From: Rhizoclosmatium globosum
Lineage: Eukaryota; Chytridiomycota; Chytridiomycetes; Chytridiales; Chytriomycetaceae
NCBI GenBank assembly: GCA_002104985.1
Contig: MCGO01000051.1
Location: forward strand, 186,001 to 250,000
Direction: 5' to 3'
DNA: 64,000 nucleotides
The position numbers were made by a program, and so were the translations under genes. Positions 50,705-63,909 of this stretch are shown here, in pieces (position 1 is the first letter of the stretch; each line of letters starts with the position of its first letter). The notes beneath the pieces are model-generated. The model saw nothing but the letters and a program-made list of their open reading frames with translations. It made no database searches and was not told where the DNA came from.

Positions 50705-51424
50705 TATTACTTTTCATTTATTCAATAAACCCATTATTGATAATGACATACTTTTTGTTTTCTTATTTTCAGTTTGTTCAGTTAATAACTCTCATAAAAT
50801 GGAAAACACTGGTACAGATCCAGATTGCTGTATCAATCACATTGCTTACTCTTCTCAACACAAATCCACCATTAATGGAATACCTCGTCCGTTCACCTTC
50901 TTCTCTGTATTGTCTATTTCTGTCCCGTTAAGCTGTCAAGCCAACATCAAAGTCTCAATGGCGTAGAATGCGGCGCAAACCCGCTTCATCTGTGCCAGTG
51001 AGAGGTGCAGTCTTTCTTCTGTTCATTCTTGTCTGAAGTATTCAAAGAAGGAGCTCTGTTAAACCTGCCTATTCCTGCTGCTGCCAATCTTCTCGCTCCA
51101 CGCTCTAAAACCTTGCCTTTGATTCCTGTTCTTCCAAGCCATGCAGACAAAGAGAAAGCTGTGATAACTGGACAACAAACTACGTGTCTTGGGGCGAGCA
51201 CAAAGAATACCGCATTCCCAACGGACCAAAGCGTAGAGGTAAGTCACTCACTACAAGTTTGATCCATTAACCCACAGTCAGTCTAAGCAACCAACTGCAG
51301 TCTCCGCGCCTGTCTTCGTCTTTGGATCGAACATGACGAGTGAATTCACGTTTGTGCGGATTCCCTTGCTCGGAGTGCACATTGTTCAATAAAGAATGTC
51401 TTTCTTTTATTTGTCTAAACAAGA
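50705..51424. other. Gene-poor region after the minisatellite
   Basis: Frames at 50798-50966 and 51005-51262 could be pieces of a spliced gene on the plus strand, but no domain or family is recognised. The last 100 bp probably hold the promoter of the next gene. Confidence 0.35.
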
Positions 51425-54400
51425 ATGCAAAGCCACGACACACGCATCCTCGCGGCCGCAGCCACAGGCGACACCGAATCGCTGATGACACTTTTGCGGA
51501 TTCGGCGGAGCAGTAGTACTTGTAGTAGCAGTAGTAGCAGTAGTGGCGTTGAAGTCGGAGAAGCAACCACCACCGAATTCAACCTGAATCGACTCGTTGG
51601 TCCGTCTCAAACTTGTCCGATTCTTGTTGCGGCTTCAAAGGGCCACTTTGATGCGGTTGTTTTACTGGTTTGTTTCGAATGGATGGGTGTTTAGTCACTA
51701 GTGTTGGGTAAAAGAGGTGCTAAACATGGGCATTGAACTAGGTCGATCGCGGTGGGGCTCAAGTCGATGTTACGGACAAGGACGGAGAAGTATTCAACTA
51801 TTGTTCTTTTTGTTTGTTTGTTTGTTTGAGGAATTGAAGAACGTGTCTTGAAAACAGACGGCTCTCTTGAAGGCGGCTCAGAAGGGCTTCGAAACTATCG
51901 TCTCGTTCCTGATTGATCGACTCGCGAATGTGAACCATGCCGATAACGAAGGTTGGACGGCGCTTCATAATGCGGCATCAGGTGGCTTTTACAATGTTGC
52001 AAAGTGTTTGGTGGAGAATGGCGCGAGTGTCGATGCTGTTTCGAGGAATCATCGCTTTACTCCTCTGAGTACGTGCTTTGAATTGTAGTGCGTATTGGTG
52101 ATGGGTGTTTAATTAATGGGGTACAGTGAACGCGTCGTCAAAGGGCTACGGTGATGTTGTTCAACTGCTTTTGTCAAAGAATGCTTCAACAACACTCATC
52201 AACAAACACGGAGACTCGGCTTTTGCATTGGCTGCTCAATCGGAACATTTGTCTATCTGCCACCTTCTTGCATCCTCTACGTCCTCTTCTTCAAACACAT
52301 CTACTCCTTCAACAACAACACTTCACTCTGCTGACATTGAAATTGTGTTTGAAACTCAATCTTCTACTCTCTTTCATTCTTCTACTTTTACGCACACCTC
52401 TTTGATCCATAAAGGGTCCTTTTTCGTAACATATTCTGGATTGATTCAGGGCTTGCAAGATATAAAGTTGCCTACTATAGCTACTTTTCCTCGAGATGCG
52501 GTGCGTATCCTTTGTTTATGGGTGGATGGTAATTGGTGATTGGTGATCGAGTGGGATAAGTGAAATAGAGTGACAACACAAGCGGAACTCGTTGTCAGGA
52601 TACAATATCGATCCAAATACTTCTTACCCCCTTTTACTCACATTTTTTTTTGCATTCCACAGAAAATAGAACAAGGCGACATCACACTAACACCTCCACA
52701 CGGCCCATGGTTCTGGCTCACAGACTGGAAAATAGACCTAGACAACATATTCAACGGCCTCGACGACCCCGACGACAACGTCCCATGCGATGAAGACGGA
52801 TGGCGGTAAAAAAAAAAAATCATTATTCCAATCAACAACCTCAAACACTTCTCCCAGATACAAAACCCCATCAACAACCTCAAAATACCACTCCACGCTC
52901 CCACACACAGGTTTCGGCGCCTTGATACGTCGTCGTCGATGGATCCGTATTCGGAAACGGAAACTGAATTTAAGTGTTCGTAAAGAGGTTGATTACTTGG
53001 ATCGAGCGCGGACGTTGATTCCTGCTTCTGGGGCAGGGGGTGTTGTGGAGGGGGATTTGAAGGCGTTTGAGGGGGTGATTCAGGTTTTGTTGGCGGGGAT
53101 TAAAGGTATTGTTTTTTTGTTTGGTGTATGTGGGGGTTGTTGATTAATTGGAGTTTTATGGTAGTTGATGGGGATGAACGGAGGAAGAAGGAGGCTGTTG
53201 TGCTTGTTACGGAGTTGCTTGAGCGCGCGGAAAAGATTGTTGAGATGCGGAATGGGGATGGGGGGAAGGGAGAAGCTGAGATTGGGGAATCTGAGGAACA
53301 GCAGGGAGAATCGAATGATGCATCGTCTTCTTTTTTCGGTGATGCCTCCTCCTCTTCTGCCGCTGCCATTGTTGCTGTAGCGTCTGTTGTTGGTGAGGAG
53401 GCGGGACAAGGTTATGCGACTGGGCCACAGAAGGTGTGTTTTGCTCTCAGAGCTATAGCGTTAATTAATCTGTGAATATAATAGCCACCGCGATCTTCGG
53501 CGAGTGGGCGAAGCAGTCCTTCTAAACAGGACGATCTGGACTCTGCTCATACAGGTGGAACTACGGATACGGATTGGCGCGCAGGAATACTTGCCTCCGC
53601 AGGATGGAAAATGGAGGGAACTGATTTAGCTATCGATGTTGAGACGCCTGCTTTTGGTTTGTTTTCGTACAGCTTTTGTTTTTGCTTGCTAAAACAGTTG
53701 TATAGTTGGTTTACCACTCCAAATCAACGATACACAAGGTGGACAATGGACATCCGTTGATGCACTCGTATATTCCGGCGACGATGCACAACCTAACGAC
53801 GATGAGAACGACGAATCTGTGGAACCTGTTCGCGGCGATGAAGATATTCTTGCACATTACGAGACAACACCCCGTTTTGCACCTGCACTTCCGCGTGCGA
53901 GTCAAACCGTGCGAACCCCACTTGCGCCCACTGTCACAGACGCTGACGAGGACGTGACGGCGGAGACGACCGTCACGCGCTTGGATCTCCGGAAAATGAG
54001 TGTGGCTTCTTTGAGCTCTTATGGAAGCGCAGACGATGAGTTTCAAGACCCTGTAGAACCTATTGAGTCTGCTGATGCTGCTCAAACTGAAACCGGGGTT
54101 GAGATTCGAGTACGTACGCCGACTGGGCGGGAGACTCCGAATCCGGTTCTGTTGGGCAGTTCTGCGGGGAGTACGGTCACGGGTATGATGGCGCGTGAAC
54201 GGAGTCCTGTTGGGTCGTGGCAGGACAGTGGGGCTGTTGTTAGTTGCAAGTTGTGTCGGAAACGGTTTACGCTGTTTTTGAGGAAACATCATTGCCGGTA
54301 ACGTTTTGTTGGTATGTTGAATCTACAGGCTGACAAATCTCCTAGGTGGTGTGGGCTCGTGTTCTGCGATAACTGCAGCTCGCACCGTGTCGCGCTGGAG

Positions 54401-55069
54401 AATGGGGGCAATGTCGGGGATGGAGCGTATCACCGCGTTTGTGACACATGTTACACATTCTTGACAAACTCAACAGGTGATAGTCCGTTGTACAGTAACC
54501 CTCCTGTACGGCCTTCACCCCCAGCGCATTTATTACATCAAGAAGGGCCGTTGAGTTCAAGCAGTAGTAGCAGCACGAGCGCGATGGATTTGATTGCCAC
54601 GCTGTCCCATCAAGTCGCGTCGGCGATTACGACTGTTGTTGCAAGTACTGCGAATCACGTTGGGTCACTTGCTGGCCGTGATTCACAAGTCGATGAAGAG
54701 GACGAAGAGGAAGAGGAAGAGGAAGACGATGAAGAAAATCGCCTTGCACCTAAACCACCGCCACGAAACATGTCTGACTCAGTCATGCTCGAATGCCCCG
54801 TCTGTCAAATGTCTCTCCTGAAAATGAAGTCAGTTCAGGAAACGGAGGCACATATCGCGCAGTGTCTCACACGGTCTGCTGAGATCAGTGGAAATCGGTA
54901 TATCGTGCAGACGTTGCGAGAAGATTCAGGACAGGAGTGCGTCATCTGTTTCGGGGATATGGTAGCCGGGGAACGAGTTGCTCGGTTGAACTGTCTTTGT
55001 GTGTATCATGAAGGGTGTATAAAAGGATGGTTTAAGAAGAAGAGTAGTTGTCCTGTACATTATCAATAA
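51425..55069 (+). CDS. Ankyrin-DysF-FYVE-RING multidomain protein
   Basis: This plus-strand multi-exon gene encodes four modules. Ankyrin repeats come first (CPILVAASKGHFDAVVLL, TALLKAAQKGFETIVSFL, WTALHNAASGGFYNVAKCL, MNASSKGYGDVVQLLL). At about 52675-52960 a peroxin/dysferlin-type segment follows: PHGPWFWLTDWKIDLD, DEDGWRY and GALIRRRRWIR, joined by an intron that starts gtaaaaaaa. At about 54240-54470 lies an FYVE finger with CKLCRKRF, RKHHCR|WCG (intron between), CDNCS and YHRVCDTCY; it binds PI3P on endosomes. The end (54930-55066) is a RING finger, CVICFGDMVAGERVARLNCLCVYHEGCIKGW...CPVH, suggesting E3 ubiquitin ligase activity. Acidic and Ser-rich linkers separate the domains. FYVE+RING pairs occur in fungal Pib1; the added ankyrin and DysF parts are unusual. 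Probable role: endosomal ubiquitination. Confidence 0.8.
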
Positions 55070-55128
55070 ACACTGAACTTTAGTCAATAGTGCCAGGATT
55101 ATGTCCCAAAATATTTGTTTATTTATGA

Positions 55129-58100
55129 TTATGGTAGCAGTTTGAAAAACTCGGGGGGAATAGTAAGTTCTGGGAGTGGGAGGTATTGCGTTGTATCCGC
55201 CAGCGGAGAAACTGGTAACATCCCATAGTCAGGTTCTGGGTCCAACGACAACGGAACTAAATCCCGGTGCCTTGATGGATCCGCGCGAGAACGAATCTCT
55301 TCATAGAATTCAAGAGACATCTGTGAACCCATGGAATGTTAGGATAATCACACAGGAATGAAGTAAAGTACTTACGGGTGAATCCAGATCCCGAGTCGAG
55401 TAATTCGAATACAACTTCTCAATCTGACTCGGATTCAACAAATACGCAAGTTCAAACACAGCCGCTACATCCTGCGTCTCTGATTTATTCAGAGTAAGGA
55501 TCTTGGCCGCTTGTGAAACAAGGTCAATGTGGTCTAATGCTTTCCAGCGAATGCGTGGTTATTCTACTGCAATACAAGTTACGGTGCAAACTTACTTGAT
55601 GTTATTCCAAGCCTTGCGCAAAGTTCTTCGATTTGGCTGAGGTTGTATTGGATTTGACAACCCCGTTTGAAATTCAAAAAGTTTCTTTTGACAAGCATTC
55701 CGTTGAACGCAACGACGCCGATTGTACGCATTATTTCAGTCATTGCGTGCGTGTGAAGGGCTTCATGGCAGAAGAATTGTCGGAGTGTGGTGTGAGTAGA
55801 AGTGAGGAAAGAGCGTAGCTTTGTGAGACCATTCGTTGAATCGGAGGGCTTCGAAAAAACGCTCCAGAAAGCAGATGTGGTTGAAGATGCATCGATTTTG
55901 AGGCCAGGAAGATCCTGGTTTTCGAGGATTGCTGGGATAGTGAGGGATGCAGTATGATCCCGAAGGCGTTTGATGTAAATTGGAATCAAGTCAGTTTCCA
56001 GTAAAGTTTGCAATTCAGCCAAAATAGCACGAAGAGAGGTCAAAGATGCGAGGTTGTTTGGTTTCTTTTGTTCTCGAGTTTGAGTGTGTAACACTAGTTG
56101 AAGCAGGGCATGGGTATTAGAGATCCAGAACGCCGTTAAGGTTTTATCAGGGTTGTCCTAAAATTATGTCAGTTCCATAATGGCAAACGTTCAGCGAACA
56201 CGTACCACTACAACCGACGCGATATCAAAACAGATATCTGCGACAAAATTATTGAGCTGTACCAACATTCCCTGCTCCAGATGCATCGAAATAAGCGAAT
56301 TGAGAATAAACGATGGGTAAAGCACTTGACGTCTCGTCAGAGTCTGTTTAGGATCCACAGTTGGAATGGCAAGGTTCCTGATCACATTATCACAAATAAT
56401 GTCATTGAAATCGGGGCGTGTGAGAAGTTCTGCGCGAGCAGCCATTAGTTTCGGGTTTGGCAGCATGCTCGTTGTTCGTGGAGAAACTGTTGCCTGGGTA
56501 GCGACTTTTGGAGTAGTTTGAGTCGATTCCGAAGTGACAGTTGAAGTATGAGTCTTTGGAGCGTCGGAACTCGACAATCGTGAAAGTAGTGAACCCGGTG
56601 CTGAAGCCATCATCACTCCACCAGCAAGATCATCGTCTTCCATTGGATCTGCTGCCATCAATGGTGAGAAAATGCTTTGGATGTTAGCTGAAACCGAGCT
56701 TTGACGCACGATTTCCTTTCGTCGCGCTCGTTCAGCGTCATCCACAATAGTTTCCTCAAAGATGGACGTGGATCTCATTGTTGGAATCCTGACAGGTCGT
56801 TTCATCATACCAGGACTATCATTCGTCGTGGTGGTAGTCGCAGCAGCAGCAGCAGCAGCAGCGCGTTGAGCAGCCTGTTCTCCACGCTTACTTCCCGTCC
56901 GTGACATATCTGGAGACGGGTTCATAGTCGCACTACGAGCCATTGATGGTGGACTTAATGCAGCTTGCAAGCCTGGGAAAGACGGCGGCGCGGGAGATAA
57001 CTCCATTCCATTTGAAGGCGACGCTGAAGCTCGAATCGATGGGAAAACAGTTGCAACAGGTGGTCTACCTCGCGTGTCAAGAGTCTTTCCGCGACTTGGA
57101 TGAGTCTTGGGAGGTTCTCGGCTTGGAACTCTGTCCATAGACGGTGCGGTGCGGTATGGTGACTGACTGAAAGCCCGGATACTGCCCTTCGTGAGAATGA
57201 GAGCAGGTGCATCGACGTTAGGGAGAAGACCATCTTGAACTGCTTGAGCAACAATATGGCTGAATCGATCTCGTTCTGAAGAGATAATATCCTGCTCTCG
57301 CTTCAGATCTACAATCTCTTTTGCCAACGCTGCATTCTCAGCAAGAGATGCCTTGTGCTTGGCATCCAAAGCTTCAAACTTTTCCTTCCAAGACGCCAAG
57401 TGACTTTCGTAAGAAGCACACTTTTCCTGAAGCTCTTTTGCTTCCATAGTCTTGTCCCGTAACGCCTGCGACAATGACACAACCTTTGCCTCCAAGCTGA
57501 ACGCTTTTTCCTTTACAGCTTCAACATTCTTGGCATCTGCTTTCAGTGACTTCAACAGTTTTCTTGAAGCTTTAGTGCGAATCGCGCTTTGAAGCATAAC
57601 GACACGAGCATAATTCTGCTTATACATTTTCCTGGCACGATAACCACGCCAAACAGACTGGATCTTAGTAGCAGCTTTCCTCTCCCTAATTTCTCGTTCC
57701 CTCTTCTCCTTGGTAGCAGCCGCATCCGCCTTCAACTCCCCCAACTTCTTCTTCGCCAAATACATACGCGAAGCGTTTTGAATTGCCAACGTCGCCTCTT
57801 TCAACATCAAGAAGCGCTTTCGTTCAATAAATCGCTTCGCGTTCTTGGTTAACAGACGTGCGAAATGGTTGATACGGTCTTTACGGCGGTCTTCGAAAAA
57901 TGCGATTTGGCCGGATTTCAAGAAGACTTTGGTTTTTCCAAATTGGTATTTTGTTGAGTCTGTGAGTACGGTTGTTACGATTTTGACGCAGAGCTCTCTC
58001 TTGGCGAGGGTTTCGCGGAAAGTGGATGGGACGAGGATGTCATAACGTGTTGCGAACTGTTGGTAGGATAGCTTGTTTGGATATCCGGCGTTACTGATTT

Positions 58101-60934
58101 TGATAGTTTCAAGGACACCACAGGCTGAACAAGACAGTTTAGCACACATGTTCCTCTTCAAATTAGGGAAATCCAACCTTTTAGCTGAGACAAAACCATT
58201 GCACCCTCAAACTCGAATGCGGCCTTCGCCATATTCGGTTTAATACAACGAATATACTGAGGAAAACAAGATTAGCTAAATAAATGAAACTAAATAAACC
58301 CTTACATGTCCCTCAGTCTCTCGAATAGTAGCCATCAACCCCTGCAACGAGTTCTTAAACATAGACCCAAGCGTCGGAGCAGTCATAGTTGATTTCCTCC
58401 GTTCCACACTTTTTCCAGGCGAAACATACCCAGCCCCACCTTCCCCATCCTCACGACCACTCGAATGTCCCAAAATCTCCCTCAAAAACGGACTAGTACT
58501 TGCAGCCAACACATCCTGCAACTCGTCACTCATTGTATCCTTATTCTTATCAATAAACCCTGTAACCGTATACGAAACATCCACCGCGTAGTGCTTCACC
58601 GTGAACTCCGTGTTTCCAAAGCGACCCTTAGAGTAATACTTGTTTTTATCAAAGTTTGTATTGAGTTTCGAGATGAGTGTGGCGTCGGACCCGGATTGGA
58701 GTCGTGATTCTTCGTCTAGGAGGCTGAGGATTCCGATACGTGCTTCGATTAAGTCGATGCATGGTTGGTTGTCGGCGAATTCGATGAACGTCCATTCGAT
58801 TGCTTCTTGGATGTATCCTTCTTGTTCGATGCGGAAGACATGTGCGTTGAACTCTTGTTGGAGCTTTTCGTTGGCGTAGTTTATGCAGAATTGTTCGAAG
58901 GAGTTCTTTTTGAAGTGTTCGAAGCTGGGTTGATTGTGAGTGTTTGCTTCGCAAATGTGGTCAGTGTTTAAGTTACCCGTAAATATCGAGGACACCAATG
59001 AAATGCTGTTCATTATTGGATTCACGTTTCAGGTTCTTGTTGATAGCTTTGACGAGCCAGTCAAACAGTTTCGTATATCTACCACAAGCTTTGAGATCCA
59101 GGTGAAGTCGTTAATGCTATTACTCACATGACTTTTGTGACAGAGTCCCTCGCAACAACAGCAACGTCCTTTTTCATATCCTTAACAAACTTCTCCTTCC
59201 CGATCACAGTCTGCTTCTTTGTGACCCATTTCACAAAATCCTTGGCATTTATGCCAAGCAGTTCACAACACTGCGATAAGGCTACATCGCTTTCTGAAAT
59301 CGTAGACCCTTCAGCGCCAGACTCCGTAACGACAATATTTCCAATGTGCAGAATCGCCGCACACAGACGGAAAATGTCCCATTGCATCGAAACCGACATT
59401 CCAAGCGTAGACAGCGCTTCCTGTGTTGCTTTGAACTCTTCCACATCGTTAATGTTTTTGACAACTCCTGCCCGGCCTTGGTTCAAGTAATGGAACGACT
59501 CCCATTTATCGAGACCAAGCTGCTTCCTTTCCGCCGCGGGTGCAGCTGCACAGAGTTGATAAAAAATGTGGTAGTTTCGTTCTGTAAAGTGAAAATGAGT
59601 TTATGGAAAGTTGTAGTCATGAGCATACCGGTCTCGGGTTGAAAAATGAGACGAGATCGTTCTAGGAGGTATGTTCTGACTTGAGCACCAGTGATTCTGA
59701 CGCTGCCCGATTTAGGGTCAGAGAAGAAGAGCTCGACGAATTTCCCGAATCGAGAAGAGTTATCGTTACGAGTTGTCTTTGCGTTACCAAACGACTGAAG
59801 AGCAAGAAGCTTAGATCGAGGCTGTCCTATATTGAATGGGTGGACTCACTTCAAGGATTGGGTTGGAAGCAAGAACTGCATCCTCGGTTTCACTCTTTTG
59901 GATCGTCATTGCTTCGGGCCTCATTAATGCTTCCAAGGTATCAATTTTGCTGATGGAATCCACCACGGCGAGGTATTGCATAATGTACTTTGTTGACTGA
60001 GTCTTTCCAGCTCCACTTTCACCGGAAACAATGACAGATTGGTTCTTTCCTTCCAGCATAGCTCGATAGCATTCTTCGGCAATTCCGTACTGAGTGTGTA
60101 TGCTTAGTTTTCAGAGATCGTTTTTAAGGTCCAGCTCACAATGTGCGGATTCCGTTCTTGCCGCTTGCTGCCGACGTATTCACGCATGATATCTGCCGAG
60201 TACAGATCCACATACTGAAATGGGTTCATGGCAATGAGAACCATGCCTGAGTAAGTGTAAATATGGCCAGATGCAAATCTGTTTTTGATGCCCCAGAAGA
60301 CAGCTGGTCTGTGAAGGAAGAGGGTGAGACCACTGTTACGTACCAGTGCAGGGTACAACAACATACTCATGCAAGTACGACAGCAGCGACAGATCCTCCA
60401 CCTCGTCCTATAAATGCAGAAGAGAAGAGAAGAGAGTGATTTAGACCAGCCCCTTCCTTCCCAAGTTTCAATCAATCAAGGTCACCATAAAGTCCGGGTT
60501 CTTCAGTGGCGGCAGATCGGCATTTGAAGCGAGCGAAGTCAGGGCTGCCGAATACGAATGCACCTTTGATTGGATTAGTTTGGTTTGATTGGATAACCAA
60601 AACAAACAAACCAAGTTCGAGTCGGTTAATCGGAATCCAATTCGAATGTTTCCACTTTCGATCGATGCTTCGCTTTCGACTTCGCCCATGAGCCAGCCAT
60701 CGGACTTGTCGGGGAAGTACCTTTGGTTGTGTTTCAACGGTGAGTTAGGGCAGTGAACTCAACGGGTCTTACGCTTTCGCTCCCTGGAACAGTGTTATTA
60801 GCTGATAAACTACCACCTATTCAGGTACTTACTCGCCGGTAGTCTAGTAGTGCCTTGCTCACATCAAATCCCTTGGTTGGTGGTGTGGCTGGTGCAGACA
60901 CATCCATCTCGTTTTCTTTGATGTTTTTCGTCAT
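55129..60934 (-). CDS. MYO5: Class V myosin heavy chain
   Basis: This actin-based motor carries vesicles and organelles. From the start at 60934 a short exon leads through two introns to the SH3-like entry [14 protein letters not shown]. The motor has [19 protein letters not shown]-loop [24 protein letters not shown] and, near 59000, the DIFG-type region. A segment with [15 protein letters not shown] ends the motor at about 57910. IQ motifs follow ([54 protein letters not shown]), then a short coiled coil (about 57500-57280). A Ser/Pro-rich linker with a polyAla run precedes the dilute (DIL) cargo domain (about 56280-55580: [30 protein letters not shown]). The C-terminal exon ends PPEFFKLLP. 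No frame breaks were noticed. Confidence 0.92.
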
Positions 60935-61671
60935 CGGACTTCGATGTTCTGACTGAATTGAGAATGGGATCAAAAACCAGTAAAGCAGAGAAGAAACCTT
61001 GGGAAGTCGGAGCGAACTTGGCTTGTAAATTATGATTGAGAATACATCCTATTCACGTTGGTATCATTTAATTCACTTAATAAAGAATGTGCATAAATTG
61101 AAAGAGTCTGGGTAATTCTGAAGAAAAGGATTCATCCAGGGCTGCTAAAGAAATTGATTAGTTCTATGAAAGGCAGGCTGTGGAAACTTTCGCTTATTAT
61201 CTCATACCAATTACGGCTGGAAGTCATGTCATCTATGAAAAACCATTCAAAACAAGTCTCGTTGCTCCTGCGATTGCGATTCGCTAGAACCTTTCATAAA
61301 GTCTTGATAAGAACCAAGGAACATAGACTATTTAGATACTTCAATTCTTAAGAAAATAGCGTCTATTTTTAATACATCAAAATAACTGAGATCGAAGTAT
61401 CTTTCAAAGTTTGGTGTATTTCCCTTTGGTACCATGGACAATGAAAATGACCCGCTTAAATACATTTTGCTTTTGAGTTTGAAGTATTAAAATTTTTGGT
61501 TGCCCACGCGTGCTCCTCTGTAGTCAAAGTGGTGGAGTAGCGAACGTCCCACGATAGGGTAAAGAACCCACGATTTGTCGGTTACGTTCAGACACTTATC
61601 CACAGCGCCGCTGAAAGATAAATATAGCATTTGGCGGTGGTAAGATTTCACAAAAACTCAATCCAAGAAAG
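60935..61671. other. Divergent intergenic region
   Basis: This lies between the start of myosin V (leftward) and the DUF2087 gene (rightward), so it should hold both promoters. No RNA gene or repeat is recognised. A short frame at 61154-61351 has no domain. Confidence 0.45.
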
Positions 61672-62181
61672 ATGCCCGAAGTTCAAGCTCAAATCGCATT
61701 GCAAACAACCGAAACCCTCGACGCCCTCCTCGAGTCTAACCAATCAACGCCAGTTACTGGACCCTCCGAAGCTTATACCTTCAACGTTCCAAAAGACTTT
61801 GATTCACCATACATTGACGTCCTTGCCCGCGAATTGTATCGCAGAGATATTGAAGCCAACGGTGGCGCCTTCCTTCCAGATGGACGTTTGAAATCGTGGC
61901 CAAAGAAGAAGAATAAGTGGGAGACCGTTATCAGATATATTGGAACATTGATTGATCCAAGCAAGAAGTTTGAGCAAGCTGAAGTAATTGATATCATCAA
62001 GTACTTTGTGCCTGCGTCCGACAAGGTACACGAAAATAACCTTGTCGATGCAATCAGTATTCTCAGGAATTTAGTGGATATGCAAATCTTGGAAAGAGAA
62101 GGAGGTGGAACGGTTGTGTGGAGAACTACTGATAAAGGACACCCAATGCCTATGGGAAAGGGCATTATTCCACGCTTTTGA
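61672..62181 (+). CDS. DUF2087-domain protein
   Basis: A single-exon protein of 169 residues. The core FLPDGRLKSWPKKKNKWETVIRYIG, followed by an EV..II..FV helix and LRNLVDMQILER.GGGTVVWR, follows the DUF2087 pattern. That pattern is flxdgrlk-lPkk-kkr, then EkEvn-il, then LRReLvdyglL-R-G--Yw. The N-terminal 60 residues include a LARELYRRDIEANGG helix. DUF2087 is mainly known from bacteria, often next to winged-helix DNA-binding regions, and its biochemical role is unknown. The gene has no intron, unlike most neighbours, which would fit acquisition from bacteria. The C-terminal GHPMPMGKGIIPRF is not part of the domain as I know it. The assignment rests on pattern only. Confidence 0.6.
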   Translation: MPEVQAQIALQTTETLDALLESNQSTPVTGPSEAYTFNVPKDFDSPYIDVLARELYRRDIEANGGAFLPDGRLKSWPKKKNKWETVIRYIGTLIDPSKKFEQAEVIDIIKYFVPASDKVHENNLVDAISILRNLVDMQILEREGGGTVVWRTTDKGHPMPMGKGIIPRF

Positions 62182-62777
62182 GCTCAACGTTCACATTATA
62201 ATGAATCTATAAATAAATGGTGATACAGAGCAGATATAGAATGATTTACATTTTGTGCTGGCAAGAAACAAGCCAATTTGTTTTTCCGCCTCTTTCCCAT
62301 TTCAACACCACTTCCTTTTACAGATAAGGTTTTACTTTTGGTACTGGTTATTGTTTTTCTTTTTTCGTTGTGTTTCCCTGTCTTATAGAGAAGTGTTCGA
62401 CGGCGGGGCTGAGTTATACGTGGCAAAGCGGTACCAGGGTTAAATTCATTCTTTACTGTTCATTTACTTGGTTTACTTGAATTCTATGTGAAGAGATATG
62501 TCTTTTAGTCAAAGAACACCAAAGCTGTCGAACCTGACACACAAATATCCAACCAAATTCAAAGAAGTAACCGAGAATAGCATTCCATAATCTGCATAAT
62601 TATTATACTCATTGAATAGATAAGTAACCGCGGAAACATGGGAAGTGCAGGGTTTCCGAGAGGATTTCCATTTTTGAAGTCGAAGAACCCCACTTCTTGG
62701 ACAAACTTCAAAGCATTCTAGGTTTTTTTTCAGAAACGCGCTTTACTTTCAAAGTAACTTTCAAAACTACTCACATT
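62182..62777. other. Intergenic region
   Basis: No gene is recognised. It contains the 3' flank of the DUF2087 gene and the promoter of the zinc-finger gene. Confidence 0.4.
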
Positions 62778-63909
62778 ATGCAAAACTTCCAAGATGAACC
62801 TCAAAACCTTTACGCACCAGCTGCAGAGTCAGGGATTCTGATCTCGAAGGACGAATTGGACCGAATCGAAGCCCAGCTTTTAAGTGTGTCATATCAAACT
62901 CAGCACGCTGAGATTCCCCTCGCAAATCAATCTCAAGTGACTGCCATGTACCCCGCTGCAAGTGCCTTGGTGCCGAGGCCATTTCAGCCAGTCAACGCAA
63001 GCATTCAATTGGATCTCCCCTTTACGACACATCCTTATACACAGTTTATAATGGCTGCATCTGATGAAAGCTTGGAAACTTTGTTTGAAAGAACAACTGT
63101 GAGTTACATGACGACTATTACTCTTGGGCCGCCTCCTCCGTTGACTCAAAATTATCCACATCATCTTAATCCCATGATTCATGAAACCAGAGTACCAAAT
63201 AATTTTCAATCTCAAGTTCGTAGTTCAAGAATGGGAGTTGCCCTTCAACACAATCCAGCACATCAAAATCAGCTGGCTTCCGAACTTGATTGGATATCCA
63301 TTCAGCCTTCTTATTTGAAAAAGGATTTGCTTGCTGGTCTTGAATCTTCTACATCTTCATGTGGATCGGTCTCAGATACGGATGAGAAACGTTTGCAAGG
63401 TGTTGGCTCAAGCAGCTCAAGTAGCACCTTAGATTCCAGTCAAGGTAGCTACAAAATGTTTTGTGATTTTATTGTAATTCTTATGAATTTATTATTTAAC
63501 AGTGGCGTTAATGCACAAGTGTCCAGTTGTTGGGTGTACAAAGTCATTCCGAAAGTTGGCAAATTTCAGACAACACATGCTCAAGCATACTGGCGCGCTT
63601 CCATACGCGTGCGAATACCCTGGCTGTGACAAGCGCTACAACACTAAAAATCGACTCAACGTTCATCAATGCAAACACACAGGGAAGTTCCCTCATGAAT
63701 GCCCCACATGCGGAAATAAGTACGCTCAAAAATGTTCCTTGACGACGTATTTAGTTTCTCATATGAATCCGGAGGAGAAGCGTAGGCACTATGAGTCTTT
63801 GAAAGAAAAGAATGTTGTTTGTGCTTTGTGCAAGGTTGCATACAAAAATATGAAAAGCTTGGATCAACATTCTTGGACTGTGCATAAGGTTGCTGGACTT
63901 GCATTGTGA
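62778..63909 (+). CDS. C2H2 zinc-finger protein, probable transcription factor
   Basis: Exon 1 (62778-63444) encodes a Pro/Ser-rich region without recognised domains, ending in a Ser run. A 58-nt intron (about 63445-63502) joins it to a C-terminal finger block. This has CPVVGCTKSFRKLANFRQHMLKH and CEYPGCDKRYNTKNRLNVHQCKH, both with the classical C-x4-C-x12-H spacing of GLI/TFIIIA-like fingers. A third, CPTCGNKYAQKCSLTTYLVSH, has C-x2-C with a single His clearly placed. A fourth, CALCKVAYKNMKSLDQHSWTVH, has C-x2-C and x5 spacing. Linkers TGALPY and TGKFPH are near the TGEKPY consensus. It is presumably a nuclear DNA-binding protein; targets are unknown. Confidence 0.85.

Noticed and set aside
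49747..50966. Long open frames through the minisatellite as a repeat protein
   Set aside because: The 76-bp period rotates the frame, a stop recurs every third unit, and no start, splice pattern or domain is present.
62196..62426. Small basic frame on the minus strand after the DUF2087 gene
   Set aside because: Low complexity, no family, and it overlaps the likely 3' end of the upstream gene.
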